Positions 1 to 6,505 of a stretch of DNA of 10,109 bases are shown piece after piece. The first letter of the stretch is position 1; each line of letters starts with the position of its first letter. The DNA comes from Candidatus Nanohalarchaeota archaeon. Its GTDB lineage: Archaea > EX4484-52 > B79-G9. The stretch lies in NCBI GenBank assembly GCA_017610545.1, contig JAFCBV010000012.1:1-10109 (forward strand). The letters are read 5' to 3'. The position numbers and the translations under genes are program-made. The notes beneath the pieces were generated by a model. It was not told the origin of the DNA, did no database searches, and worked only from the letters and a program-made list of their open reading frames with translations.

Positions 1-256
1 AAAGATAACACTTGATTATCTTAGGAATTTTTCCAAGCTTTCAAAAAAAGACATTGACTCAGCAAAGGCAGAGCTATCGCAGATAGAAGTGCTAAAAGAT
101 CATCAGATTGTGACCTTATTGAACATACTTCCTGAAGATGAAGAAGAGATAAAGACAATATTTATGAAAGAGCGCACAACACTTGAACCTAAGCACGTAA
201 AAGCAATACTTGACGCTCTTGCAAAGATACGGCCTGAAAAGACAGCAGTAAAGTGA
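1..256 (+). CDS. rpoF: DNA-directed RNA polymerase subunit F (Rpb4), 3' part
   Basis: This is the C-terminal 84 codons of archaeal RNA polymerase subunit F, cut by the left edge and read from position 2 to a TGA at 254-256. RpoF pairs with RpoE (Rpb7) to form the stalk of archaeal RNA polymerase, which helps open-complex formation and binds the nascent transcript. Family members are about 110-117 residues, so roughly 30 N-terminal residues are missing. The visible protein has the family's two-part signature: a TLDYLRNFSKL helix near the start and, further on, a NILPEDEEEI segment followed by IFMKERTTL and a short C-terminal helical hairpin (the HRDC-like end). The DUF655 gene 55 nt downstream on the same strand supports the call, because rpl21e-rpoF-DUF655 is a conserved archaeal order. 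Confident in family; the start is outside the window. Confidence 0.93.
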   Translation, partial: KITLDYLRNFSKLSKKDIDSAKAELSQIEVLKDHQIVTLLNILPEDEEEIKTIFMKERTTLEPKHVKAILDALAKIRPEKTAVK

Positions 257-311
257 AAATAAATGCAAGCGAAAACAAATACAAAACAAATGGAAATGAA
301 ACGTGGTATGT

Positions 312-875
312 ATGAAAGACGAATACGCTATCGTACTGGACTTTTTGAAGAATGGATATCCGAGCCAGCCAAGGGCATATCCTGTGGCGCAAGTCATTGG
401 GGAAACGTATTTGAATCTTCTGGAAGTAGTGCCACGCGAAGATGTCAATCTTAAGTCACAGCAGCGCGTATATGTTGGCGAAGGCAAGCGCGATGAAATA
501 AAGTCTGTTACCGGGCGAATTAATTCTTCTAAGCTTACTGTGACTGCAGATACAGAACTTACATTTGCAGTTGAGAAAATTGTTGAAAATAATGAGAAAC
601 GGTTTGTGGACTTTTTTACAAATTCCGGGCCTGTGACTCTTAAGATGCACCAGCTTGAGCTTATACCGACAATTGGCAAGAAACACCTTTGGCAGATACT
701 GGAGGAGCGCAAGAAAGGGCCGTTTGAGAGCTTTGAGAATATAAAGAACAGGGTGTCTCTTCTTCCGAACCCCAAAAAAGCAATTATTCGCAGGATTCTT
801 GAGGAGCTTGGCGGTGACCAGAAGTGGTATGTATTTACCATTCCTCCAAGGGAACGCGACGATCGTAGATGGTGA
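312..875 (+). CDS. DUF655 family protein with helix-hairpin-helix motif
   Basis: A 187-residue member of the archaeal DUF655 family, predicted nucleic-acid binding. Its exact molecular role is not established, but it is usually encoded with rpoF and ribosomal or rRNA-modification genes, which suggests a translation- or transcription-linked job. Residues 1-110 form the family's N-terminal beta-rich part: EYAIVLDFL, a VIGETYLNLLEVVP segment and the QRVYVGEGKRDEI turn. Residues 113-160 carry a helix-hairpin-helix: HQLELIPTIGKKHLWQILEE, then a PFESF step and a second helical unit. The C-terminus is short and charged. I chose ATG 312 because family proteins begin a few residues before the YVLD-type motif; GTG 303 is in frame, has a weak GGAAATGA upstream and would add three residues. 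A T6 tract (880-885) four nt after the stop may end the transcript. Confidence 0.9.
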   Translation: MKDEYAIVLDFLKNGYPSQPRAYPVAQVIGETYLNLLEVVPREDVNLKSQQRVYVGEGKRDEIKSVTGRINSSKLTVTADTELTFAVEKIVENNEKRFVDFFTNSGPVTLKMHQLELIPTIGKKHLWQILEERKKGPFESFENIKNRVSLLPNPKKAIIRRILEELGGDQKWYVFTIPPRERDDRRW

Positions 876-916
876 GTTCTTTTTTATCATTTCGTATCAA
901 TCTTTAAGCGTTAGCT

Positions 917-2014
917 ATGAAAATTCTTATGGTTGGTTGGGGTGCTGAGCCGGATATTTCTGGTGGCATGGATATACATACCAGTCGGATTTCTGAAGGC
1001 ATTGAAAAAGCAGGCCATAATGTGAGACTTTTTGTGCCGGCATTCAGTGAGACTTTTTCTTCAAGAACAGATATAGAAAAAATTAACGCTTTAGAAAAAC
1101 CGAGGACCCTTGCGCAAGTGATATTGTCTGTGGAAGAATACAATAGGAACATTTTTTCTTTTGCAAAACAAAATAGTTTTGACATAATACATACTCATGA
1201 CTGGATTGGGGCTGAAGCAGGATACAGAATACAGCAGAAGCTTGGCAAAAAATGGGTGCACACAGTGCATTCACTTGAGTATATGCGTTCGTGTAATCCG
1301 GATACGGGCAAGAGCCGTATAGAGATGCTTGAGGAGCTTGCAGTGCGTGGTGCAGATACACTCATTACAGTAAGTAAATTCATGCAAAAAGAGATTTTAA
1401 AAAAGTACGATATGAATGCGAAGGTTATTTACAACGCCGCGAGTGTTTCAGAGACATGTGTTAAGAAAAACATTTGTCGCGATAAAGCGCGCATACTTTT
1501 TGTAGGGCGCCTTGCAGAGCAGAAAGGGTTGAAGTACCTGATTTATTCGGCAAGGGATGTTTTAAAATCAGTGCCTGGCGCAAACTTTGTGATTGCCGGG
1601 GCAGGCAATCTTCGGGGACCTTTGGATGAGTTTGCAAAGTCACTTGGTATTTCGAAGTATGTTCAGTTTACAGGATTTGTCAATCGCGAGCAACTGGTTC
1701 GCGAATATCAAAAGGCAGCACTATTTGTTTCGCCATCAGTCTATGAGCCATTTGGAATTACACTGATTGATGCTGCGGTTCTTGGTGCACCAATAATTGC
1801 GACAAGGAAGACGGGTGCGCTCGAGTTGTTTGGCACGGGCTCTGTAGCGGTTGTGGCTCCGGAGAATGCAAAGGATATTTCAAAGACACTTGTTGCGCTT
1901 TTGGATGATGACGGCGCGCGCAGTGATATGGTGAGAAATGCATCAGAAGATGTTCAAAAAATTAAAACATGGGCAGAACTTTCTAAGGAAACTGCGGCTC
2001 TTTACCCTTCATGA
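917..2014 (+). CDS. GT-B fold glycosyltransferase, family 4-like
   Basis: A 365-residue retaining glycosyltransferase of GT4/GT5 type, expected to move a sugar from a nucleotide-sugar donor to an acceptor in the cytoplasm. The N-terminal Rossmann domain has the SGGMDIHTSR glycine loop (15-24) and HTHDW (92-96), both typical of the glycogen-synthase-like branch. The C-terminal donor-binding domain carries FVGRLAEQKGLKYL, with R198 and K203 as the expected phosphate-contacting pair, then VSPSVYEPFG around 272-280. The usual E-x7-E signature reads E277-x7-D285 here, a conservative change in the second acid. No membrane segment is visible. ATG 917 is chosen because MKILMVGW starts the first beta strand as usual; no strong ribosome binding site precedes it. 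It lies 41 nt after DUF655, where many archaea have ksgA. Substrate cannot be read from sequence; surface glycan or glycogen-type synthesis are both possible. Confidence 0.88.
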   Translation: MKILMVGWGAEPDISGGMDIHTSRISEGIEKAGHNVRLFVPAFSETFSSRTDIEKINALEKPRTLAQVILSVEEYNRNIFSFAKQNSFDIIHTHDWIGAEAGYRIQQKLGKKWVHTVHSLEYMRSCNPDTGKSRIEMLEELAVRGADTLITVSKFMQKEILKKYDMNAKVIYNAASVSETCVKKNICRDKARILFVGRLAEQKGLKYLIYSARDVLKSVPGANFVIAGAGNLRGPLDEFAKSLGISKYVQFTGFVNREQLVREYQKAALFVSPSVYEPFGITLIDAAVLGAPIIATRKTGALELFGTGSVAVVAPENAKDISKTLVALLDDDGARSDMVRNASEDVQKIKTWAELSKETAALYPS

Positions 2015-2042
2015 GCAATAAAAATAAACGTGTATTTTCTCG

Positions 2043-2062
2043 ACATTTGACGATGTTTTTTT
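2043..2062 (+). terminator. T-tract terminator after the glycosyltransferase
   Basis: A run of seven T (2056-2062) lies about 40 nt after the glycosyltransferase stop, preceded by a weak 4-bp stem ACAT/ATGT (2043-2046 with 2053-2056). Archaeal RNA polymerase can terminate at U-tracts alone, so the T run is the main evidence and the stem may be accidental. Confidence 0.5.
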
Positions 2063-2073
2063 AGAGCAAACCA

Positions 2074-2086
2074 AAACGCTTATATG
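2074..2086 (+). promoter_or_regulatory. Putative BRE/TATA promoter for the leader and VWA gene
   Basis: AAACG (2074-2078) followed by CTTATATG (2079-2086) resembles an archaeal BRE plus TATA box. Initiation would be expected near 2105-2110, giving a leader of about 410 nt before the VWA start. A second TATA-like sequence, TTAATATATT at 2131-2140, would start RNA near 2160 instead. Confidence 0.5.
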
Positions 2087-2186
2087 TGTTTTATCACATT
2101 AATAATACAATATACTAGTTGTTATATTTTTTAATATATTTTCAGTGGTGTGGGGACCGATAAAACACAATAACAGAGGTCAGGCT

Positions 2187-2333
2187 ATGTTCCATTCACA
2201 AACCAACATTCTACTTGCAGGTTTCAAGAACTATCTTAGTCTTTTCTCGTTTTTTAGAATACGTTTGCATTTCCTTTTCAGCATAATATTTCACAGTATT
2301 ACAGATTACAATCTATTCAAGGTGCCTGAATAG
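2187..2333 (+). CDS. Possible small hydrophobic protein, 48 residues
   Basis: I do not recognise this ORF. It starts at ATG 2187 and stops at TAG 2331-2333. Support comes from the start region: AACAGAGGT (2172-2180) followed by a 6-nt spacer to the ATG, exactly the arrangement before the VWA gene (AACAGAGGT 2504-2512, 6-nt spacer, ATG 2519). The product is rich in phenylalanine, with a hydrophobic stretch roughly at residues 16-40 that is broken by a few Arg and His, so a single membrane segment is possible but not convincing. It lies in AT-rich DNA where chance ORFs are Phe/Ile-rich, which argues against it. An in-frame GTG at 2145 would extend it. If real, it is the first gene of the VWA transcript, 185 nt upstream of the VWA start. 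Confidence 0.33.
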   Translation: MFHSQTNILLAGFKNYLSLFSFFRIRLHFLFSIIFHSITDYNLFKVPE

Positions 2334-2371
2334 TGAGGGAGTTCTTACAGGCAACGAGCTTAGCGGGAGCT

Positions 2372-2423
2372 ATCAAAATCATGTTCATTTGAAGAAAAAA
2401 CCTGAGGGGATGAATCTTTTGAT
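2372..2423 (+). repeat. Inverted repeat in the VWA leader (possible RNA hairpin 1)
   Basis: ATCAAAA (2372-2378) pairs with TTTTGAT (2417-2423), and inside it TTCAT (2384-2388) pairs with ATGAA (2410-2414). The two helices are separated by a small asymmetric bulge and close on a 21-nt loop. It could form in the leader RNA upstream of the VWA gene. Confidence 0.4.
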
Positions 2424-2433
2424 GTGACACTAA

Positions 2434-2461
2434 GGATGCGGCATTGCGCTGTGTAGCATCC
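2434..2461 (+). repeat. Inverted repeat in the VWA leader (possible RNA hairpin 2)
   Basis: GGATGC (2434-2439) is the exact reverse complement of GCATCC (2456-2461), enclosing 16 nt. It is directly followed by three G runs (2462-2464, 2466-2469, 2474-2476) and lies about 58 nt before the VWA start codon. Together with the upstream inverted repeat it suggests a folded leader or small RNA. Confidence 0.4.
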
Positions 2462-2506
2462 GGGTGGGGTCGTGGGAGATGTCCTGTAAATCAAGGCGAC
2501 AAAAAC

Positions 2507-2513
2507 AGAGGTG
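2507..2513 (+). promoter_or_regulatory. Ribosome binding site deciding the VWA start
   Basis: AGAGGTG, complementary to the anti-Shine-Dalgarno end of archaeal 16S rRNA, ends five nt before ATG 2519. It selects this ATG over in-frame TTG/GTG codons upstream (for example TTG 2444), whose added residues would also put non-signal sequence before the signal peptide. Confidence 0.8.
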
Positions 2514-2518
2514 TTTTA

Positions 2519-4729
2519 ATGGATTTAAAAAATAAAAAAACATTGCCCTTGCTACTGGTTAGCATGTTCTTGCTAGCAACAGCGATAGGCATGCCTGTAG
2601 TGGCTTCAACGCAGTCACCAAATGATGTGGTTGTAGAACCCACTGTTGCTACAGTAGCGACGACGGTCGAACCAATGGGGCCACTAAGTACGCCCTATTG
2701 TGGTCCGATAGATCTAACTATAGTGTTGGATGACACGGGCAGCATGGGTGGGTATATCGGAGGGGCTATTAACAACATAAAAGCAGAGCTTCCGACTATT
2801 ATCGCAACAGCACTTGCTGCGTCCGGCGGCGACCTAAGAGTTGGCTACATGACATTCAAGGACGACATAACAGTGCACAACCAGCTGACAACAAACCTTG
2901 CCGCAGTTAATGCATCAATTCTGGCAACAGGTGCTAGTGGTGGCGTAGGAGGGCCTGAAGCATCTGACGAGGCAAAGAACACTGCAGTAAACAACCTGCC
3001 TGGTGGACTAAGAGACGACTCTGCAGGACATGAAGGAACACAGAACGGCGACTACACAACCCCATATCGTGACGATGCACTAAAGCTTGTGGTTCTTATA
3101 ACAGATGCACCGCCTGGAGGATTCAATGACTATCAGGATGCAGCCGACAATGCCTCATTATCCACAGTGCACGCAAACACAGCGAAAAGCAAAGGCATTC
3201 TTGTATCTGACATCTTTGTCCCAACTGGCGGCGACTACGCAGGCCAGGCAGCACTTCTTAAGAGCGATGCCGATATCACGGGCGGAGTCTACATAATGAC
3301 TGCATCTGATGGATCAGGAACCGGCGAAGCAATAACCGCGATAATTGAAGCATGCGGCGGAATTCCTGTCACAGCGGACAAGACTGTTGACCCCGCAGCT
3401 ATACCATGCGACGGCAGCACAGAGGTGACCCTGACGTTGAATGGCCAGACAGGACTAAGCGGCGACCCTGAAGACATCATGCTGGTCCTCGACAGGTCAG
3501 GGAGTATGGACATCCCACCAACTCATTCAGAGCTAGCCCAGCTCAAGATTGCTGCCAAAACATTCGTCGATATAATCGATGAGGCAACAGACGGAGAGCT
3601 TGACGGCGTGATATCAGAAGGAAGCCGTATGGGGGTTGTAAGTTTTTCAAGTAGTGCAACTCTTGACCAGTCGCTTACGACAGATGCCAACGCAGTCAAA
3701 GCAGCCATTAATGCGTTGGTTGCCATAGGACAAACAAATCACGCTGCAGCAATACAAGCCGCACAGGATGAACTTGCCGGATCAGAACCCGATAACACAA
3801 AAGACATGATCATCTTCACGGATGGTAATAGTGTCCCGTCAAGTGCACATGGCCAGGCAGAAGCTGCTGCTGCGCGAGCCGCTGGAACCGAAATATTCGC
3901 TATTGGCCTTGGTGACAGCATAGATGTGAGCCAGTTGAATGGTTGGGCAACAGACCCTGACAGCGAGCATGTCTATCTCGCGCCAGACGCAGATGACCTT
4001 CAGGAAATTTTCGAGGAAATAGGTGCTGTAATCATCCAGCCAGCAGGAACCAATATCGAGGTTCTCGATACTGTGAACAACCACTTTGGCATAAGTGATG
4101 TTGTCGCAAGCAAGGGAACTGTTGAAATCATAGGCAATGTCATCAATTGGACAATCGACAAACTTATGACAGAGACCGTGACTTTGACATACACTGCAAC
4201 GCACGACAACACAATGCCAGGCGGAGTTGAAGCTGTGAACGATGACGTCACATACATTGACGATGAGGGCAATGTTGTGGTTTTCCCGGACCCGGAAGTT
4301 TTCGTCGACTGCCAGGCACCTGAAGTCACTTGCGAAGAAACTGTGAACCCTGCAGGAAAGAACGTGCCCAAGGCAGGCAAAACACGCCCGAATTCACAAG
4401 GAGAGAACCAAGACGGGTTCTACATGGTGGGTGCTGAAGACGACTATGGTCTTTTGCTAATAAATATTGTGGATCTTGGCACGGACAATGTGCTCGACAC
4501 TGGCGACGATTATGTCTGGCCATTTGATTTGCCTTTGATTAAGGTCGTTGAAGGAAAAATCAAATACACAGAAGCCAACGGGGCAACACCAAGCATGAAA
4601 CCAATGGGCGGTCCTGAAAGCGCCATTGATGCACATGTAAATGGACAGGGTGATGCTGCAATTGTTGCAGTTGACTGGGCAGGCAATGTAGGTGTGGCAT
4701 ACTGCCTTGTACCCCCTCCACCCATGTGA
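2519..4729 (+). CDS. Secreted protein with two von Willebrand factor A domains
   Basis: A 736-residue exported protein, probably adhesive or cell-surface. Residues 1-30 are a signal peptide: KNKK, a hydrophobic core and a PVVAS cleavage site. VWA domain 1 (about 65-278) has the MIDAS start D71-D-T73-G-S75, a GGVGGPEASDEA segment (141-152) and D196. VWA domain 2 (about 318-505) has the canonical D325-R-S327-G-S329, the Thr of GQTN (T406) and FTDGN (D435). Both should bind a divalent metal. An all-beta region follows (about 510-600). The C-terminal module (about 600-736) starts with PEVTCEETVNPAGKNVP and ends CLVPPPPM. Six cysteines (61, 279, 297, 598, 605, 729) sit at domain boundaries, which suggests disulfides. 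There is no C-terminal membrane anchor or LPXTG-like motif, so it may be released or held by other surface proteins. The ligand is unknown. Confidence 0.9.
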   Translation: MDLKNKKTLPLLLVSMFLLATAIGMPVVASTQSPNDVVVEPTVATVATTVEPMGPLSTPYCGPIDLTIVLDDTGSMGGYIGGAINNIKAELPTIIATALAASGGDLRVGYMTFKDDITVHNQLTTNLAAVNASILATGASGGVGGPEASDEAKNTAVNNLPGGLRDDSAGHEGTQNGDYTTPYRDDALKLVVLITDAPPGGFNDYQDAADNASLSTVHANTAKSKGILVSDIFVPTGGDYAGQAALLKSDADITGGVYIMTASDGSGTGEAITAIIEACGGIPVTADKTVDPAAIPCDGSTEVTLTLNGQTGLSGDPEDIMLVLDRSGSMDIPPTHSELAQLKIAAKTFVDIIDEATDGELDGVISEGSRMGVVSFSSSATLDQSLTTDANAVKAAINALVAIGQTNHAAAIQAAQDELAGSEPDNTKDMIIFTDGNSVPSSAHGQAEAAAARAAGTEIFAIGLGDSIDVSQLNGWATDPDSEHVYLAPDADDLQEIFEEIGAVIIQPAGTNIEVLDTVNNHFGISDVVASKGTVEIIGNVINWTIDKLMTETVTLTYTATHDNTMPGGVEAVNDDVTYIDDEGNVVVFPDPEVFVDCQAPEVTCEETVNPAGKNVPKAGKTRPNSQGENQDGFYMVGAEDDYGLLLINIVDLGTDNVLDTGDDYVWPFDLPLIKVVEGKIKYTEANGATPSMKPMGGPESAIDAHVNGQGDAAIVAVDWAGNVGVAYCLVPPPPM

Positions 4730-4749
4730 GCAAATAGCAAAACTTTTTC

Positions 4750-4769
4750 GAGGGCGCGAGAGCGCCCTC
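4750..4769. terminator. Perfect GC hairpin between convergent genes
   Basis: GAGGGCGC (4750-4757) and GCGCCCTC (4762-4769) form a perfect 8-bp stem closed by a GAGA loop of GNRA type. It lies 20 nt after the VWA stop and 6 nt past the end of the MFS gene on the other strand. The downstream + strand is pyrimidine-rich without a clean T run, so it may act as a two-way terminator or a 3'-end protector. Confidence 0.7.
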
Positions 4770-4775
4770 ACTCTA

Positions 4776-5990
4776 TCATTTCTTTCTGTTCAATCTAACA
4801 TCAGTAAAAACCAGAAAAACACTGGCTAAGACAAAAAACAGCCCTGTTATCAGAAAGGTATTTCTAAGTCCCGCCATATCAGCGATAAGACCACCCACTA
4901 TGGGGCCAATTACATATCCGGCATCCATAAAAAAAGCCCATATCCCTACAATCTTTCCTTTTCTTTGGTTGTATGACAGATCAATTATGAGGCCGTTCAG
5001 GGCAGGCAATGATGACGCCCATCCGACTGAAGCAATCAAGGCAAAAAAGAAAATAAGATACAGATTGTGGCTAAGTGAAAAAAGGACTAAAGACGCACCC
5101 ATCACAACCAAGCCAAAAAACAATATGTTTTTTTTGCCAACCTTGTCTGCCATTTTGCCGGCATGATATGAAACAAATATTCCGGGCAAAGAAAAAAAAG
5201 CTAAAAGCATCCCGCCTAATTTTGGGGATATGTTCAGTGCGTTGGGTCCATAAAACAAAGGAATCAATGTAAACAGTATTTGTTCCCATGCTGTAAAGAG
5301 CAAAGAAAAACATAGCAATAAGATGCCAACGCGCCCAAGGGCTTTGGTCGCCCTCAACTCAGATATCAAAGAAGACAATGTCATTGAGAGGCATACGTCT
5401 CTGCCTAAAGGAGAGTGATTTGTTTCTTTGATGAAAAGAAACAAAATAATTATGGCAAATACAAGCGAAAGGCTGTAAAACCCAATAATGCCTGAGAAGC
5501 CGAAGTACAAAAAGACGAATCCGCCTATTAGCGGGCCTATTGTCTGGCCAATCCATTTTACTTCATTGTCTATGCCGCATTCCTCCCCCCGCTGTATCTT
5601 ATCTGTCAGTGCGGCAAATTGTGCGTCCCGTGGCACTTTCCATATCTGGTATGCAAAGCCCCAAAACAAAAACGCAAGCGCAAGAAAGAAATTTCCGTTA
5701 AATGAAAAAATAAAGATGCTGAATACGACTGACAGAACTAATCCCGAAATCATCAATTTTTTCCTGCTTGCCTTGTCACTTAATGCACCCATTGGTAAAT
5801 CAATCAAAAGCCCGCTTATTGATGCTAGTGAAAGCAGAAGCCCTATCTCAAAATATGATTTGCCCAGGCCCTCGAGATATGTCGGGAAGACAAATTCCAG
5901 AAGATTGTCTGCAATAAGCCATATGAGAGTTATTAATAACAGAACAGAGAGTTTCGATCCAACCAGCTTTCGGTGTTTTATTAGATGCAT
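4776..5990 (-). CDS. MFS transporter, 12 membrane segments
   Basis: A 404-residue major facilitator superfamily protein of the inner membrane, likely a proton-coupled exporter or other small-molecule transporter. Twelve hydrophobic segments can be counted in two halves. Motif A appears twice, as is usual: GALSDKASRKK (68-78, loop 2-3) and GKMADKVGKK (278-287, loop 8-9). The second half contains GPIVGGLIAD (362-371), similar to motif C-like sequences of drug exporters, and the same GPLIGG pattern occurs at 152-157 in the first half. Start: ATG 5990 is preferred over an in-frame TTG at 6068, because the TATA box at 6018-6025 lies between them and would put the RNA start only a few nt before 5990. 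It lies 133 bp downstream of the 94-residue gene on the same strand. Substrate is not readable. Confidence 0.88.
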   Translation of the reverse strand: MHLIKHRKLVGSKLSVLLLITLIWLIADNLLEFVFPTYLEGLGKSYFEIGLLLSLASISGLLIDLPMGALSDKASRKKLMISGLVLSVVFSIFIFSFNGNFFLALAFLFWGFAYQIWKVPRDAQFAALTDKIQRGEECGIDNEVKWIGQTIGPLIGGFVFLYFGFSGIIGFYSLSLVFAIIILFLFIKETNHSPLGRDVCLSMTLSSLISELRATKALGRVGILLLCFSLLFTAWEQILFTLIPLFYGPNALNISPKLGGMLLAFFSLPGIFVSYHAGKMADKVGKKNILFFGLVVMGASLVLFSLSHNLYLIFFFALIASVGWASSLPALNGLIIDLSYNQRKGKIVGIWAFFMDAGYVIGPIVGGLIADMAGLRNTFLITGLFFVLASVFLVFTDVRLNRKK

Positions 5991-6014
5991 GTCATCAAAC
6001 CTATTTTTTCTAAG

Positions 6015-6028
6015 TTCTATATATAGAA
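6015..6028 (-). promoter_or_regulatory. TATA-box promoter of the MFS gene
   Basis: TTCTATATATAGAA is a perfect 14-bp palindrome with the TATA core TATATATA at 6018-6025, centred about 31 bp before ATG 5990. Transcription would begin almost at the start codon, so the mRNA is probably leaderless or nearly so. No ribosome binding site is needed or seen. Confidence 0.65.
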
Positions 6029-6123
6029 TATGGACTGCAATTCCATTAAAGATTCTTTTATCCAGCAACTCTGTTGCGGTTGGGTGTGATGCTGCAACGT
6101 TTGGCGTTTACTTTTGGAGAGCC

Positions 6124-6408
6124 CTAAACCTTTGCATGCTCGTCCTCAAGATTCAAGTATGAATGGCTCCAAGGGTGCATTTTGTTCTGAGGGCGAGAAG
6201 ATACGTGCTCTGACAAATATATGCTTTTTGGAATACCATCTTTACCGAGAATAACAGCACTATACAGGCGTCCGCTCATTCTTTGGAACCTATCTATTAT
6301 ACTCTTCAATGCAGACATTGAGCTTTCTGCGGCAATTGTTCCTTTCTCATAATCGTTTTTCAGTGCCCAGAACACAACGTATTCATACATATTACTTTCA
6401 CTATTCAT
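6124..6408 (-). CDS. Hypothetical protein, 94 residues
   Basis: I do not recognise this small protein. The start is ATG 6408, chosen because AAGGTGG (6414-6420) sits directly upstream; an in-frame codon at 6438 would skip this site. Residues 7-40 run as beta strand (MYEYVVFWAL), a short charged turn, a second strand (GTIAAES) and a helix (SMSALKSIIDRFQRM), then another strand pair around YSAVILGKDGIPKSIYL (49-65). The last 25 residues are polar with several His and look disordered. No cysteine, no signal peptide and no membrane segment: a compact cytoplasmic alpha/beta fold is likely. It is divergent from the Lrp-type regulator across 120 bp and lies upstream of the MFS gene on the same strand, so it may be a regulator target or partner, but this is inference. 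Confidence 0.75.
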   Translation of the reverse strand: MNSESNMYEYVVFWALKNDYEKGTIAAESSMSALKSIIDRFQRMSGRLYSAVILGKDGIPKSIYLSEHVSSRPQNKMHPWSHSYLNLEDEHAKV

Positions 6409-6413
6409 TTTAT

Positions 6414-6420
6414 CCACCTT
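6414..6420 (-). promoter_or_regulatory. Ribosome binding site of the 94-residue gene
   Basis: On the minus strand AAGGTGG precedes ATG 6408 with a 5-nt spacer. It matches the AGGTG core recognised by the archaeal 16S rRNA 3' end and fixes the start of this gene. Confidence 0.75.
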
Positions 6421-6454
6421 TTTAATTGTAATTACCATATAGTGGGTTTGAATT

Positions 6455-6464
6455 CAATATAAAT
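6455..6464 (-). promoter_or_regulatory. Putative TATA box of the 94-residue gene
   Basis: ATTTATATTG on the minus strand is TATA-like and would start RNA near 6434, giving a leader of about 25 nt that contains the ribosome binding site. A 10-bp palindrome TTGAATTCAA (6448-6457) overlaps its downstream edge and could be an operator. Confidence 0.5.
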
Positions 6465-6495
6465 TTTTGTGCTAATTTTTCATCAAAAACAGTAA

Positions 6496-6505
6496 TATTT
6501 AAATA
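6496..6505 (+). promoter_or_regulatory. TATA box of the Lrp-type regulator gene
   Basis: TATTTAAATA is a perfect palindrome centred about 28 bp before ATG 6529. The predicted RNA start is within a few nt of the start codon and no ribosome binding site is present, so translation is probably leaderless. Confidence 0.6.

Larger units (their letters stand above)
2015..2518. other. 504-nt intergenic stretch with terminator, promoter and structured leader
   Basis: This is the only long stretch without a confident gene. From left to right it holds a weak hairpin with T7 (2043-2062), an AAACG plus TATA-like element (2074-2086), very AT-rich sequence with a second TATA-like TTAATATATT (2131-2140), a possible 48-codon ORF (2187-2333), an inverted repeat (2372-2423), a second inverted repeat (2434-2461), three G runs (2462-2476) and the ribosome binding site of the VWA gene (2507-2513). 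I see no tRNA, and no match by eye to the conserved cores of SRP RNA or RNase P RNA. The stretch is best read as promoter plus long 5' leader of the VWA gene. Confidence 0.6.

Noticed and set aside
263..454. ORF starting at ATG 263 between rpoF and DUF655
   Set aside because: It overlaps DUF655 in another frame, has low-complexity Lys/Thr/Gln content at its start and no ribosome binding site.
116..890. Long minus-strand open frames opposite rpoF and DUF655
   Set aside because: Their translations are rich in Cys, Phe and Ser with no family signature, and they lie opposite two clearly conserved genes. They are shadows.
2462..2476. G-quadruplex
   Set aside because: Only three G runs of three or more are present within a short distance; a fourth run is missing.
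2444..2518. In-frame upstream extension of the VWA protein
   Set aside because: It would add 25 residues before a good signal peptide, start at TTG, and ignore the strong AGAGGTG site before ATG 2519.
2434..2518. tRNA, SRP RNA or RNase P RNA in the leader
   Set aside because: The conserved cores of these RNAs could not be found by eye; only generic hairpins and G runs are present.
2519..4729. Recent horizontal transfer of the VWA gene
   Set aside because: A short stretch of this gene counted about 52 percent G+C, close to a similar stretch of the glycosyltransferase gene (about 50 percent), so composition gives no support; no mobile element flanks it.
5488..6162. 224-codon plus-strand frame opposite the MFS gene
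   Set aside because: It is antisense to a protein with twelve membrane segments and two motif A copies, and its own translation shows no recognisable fold.
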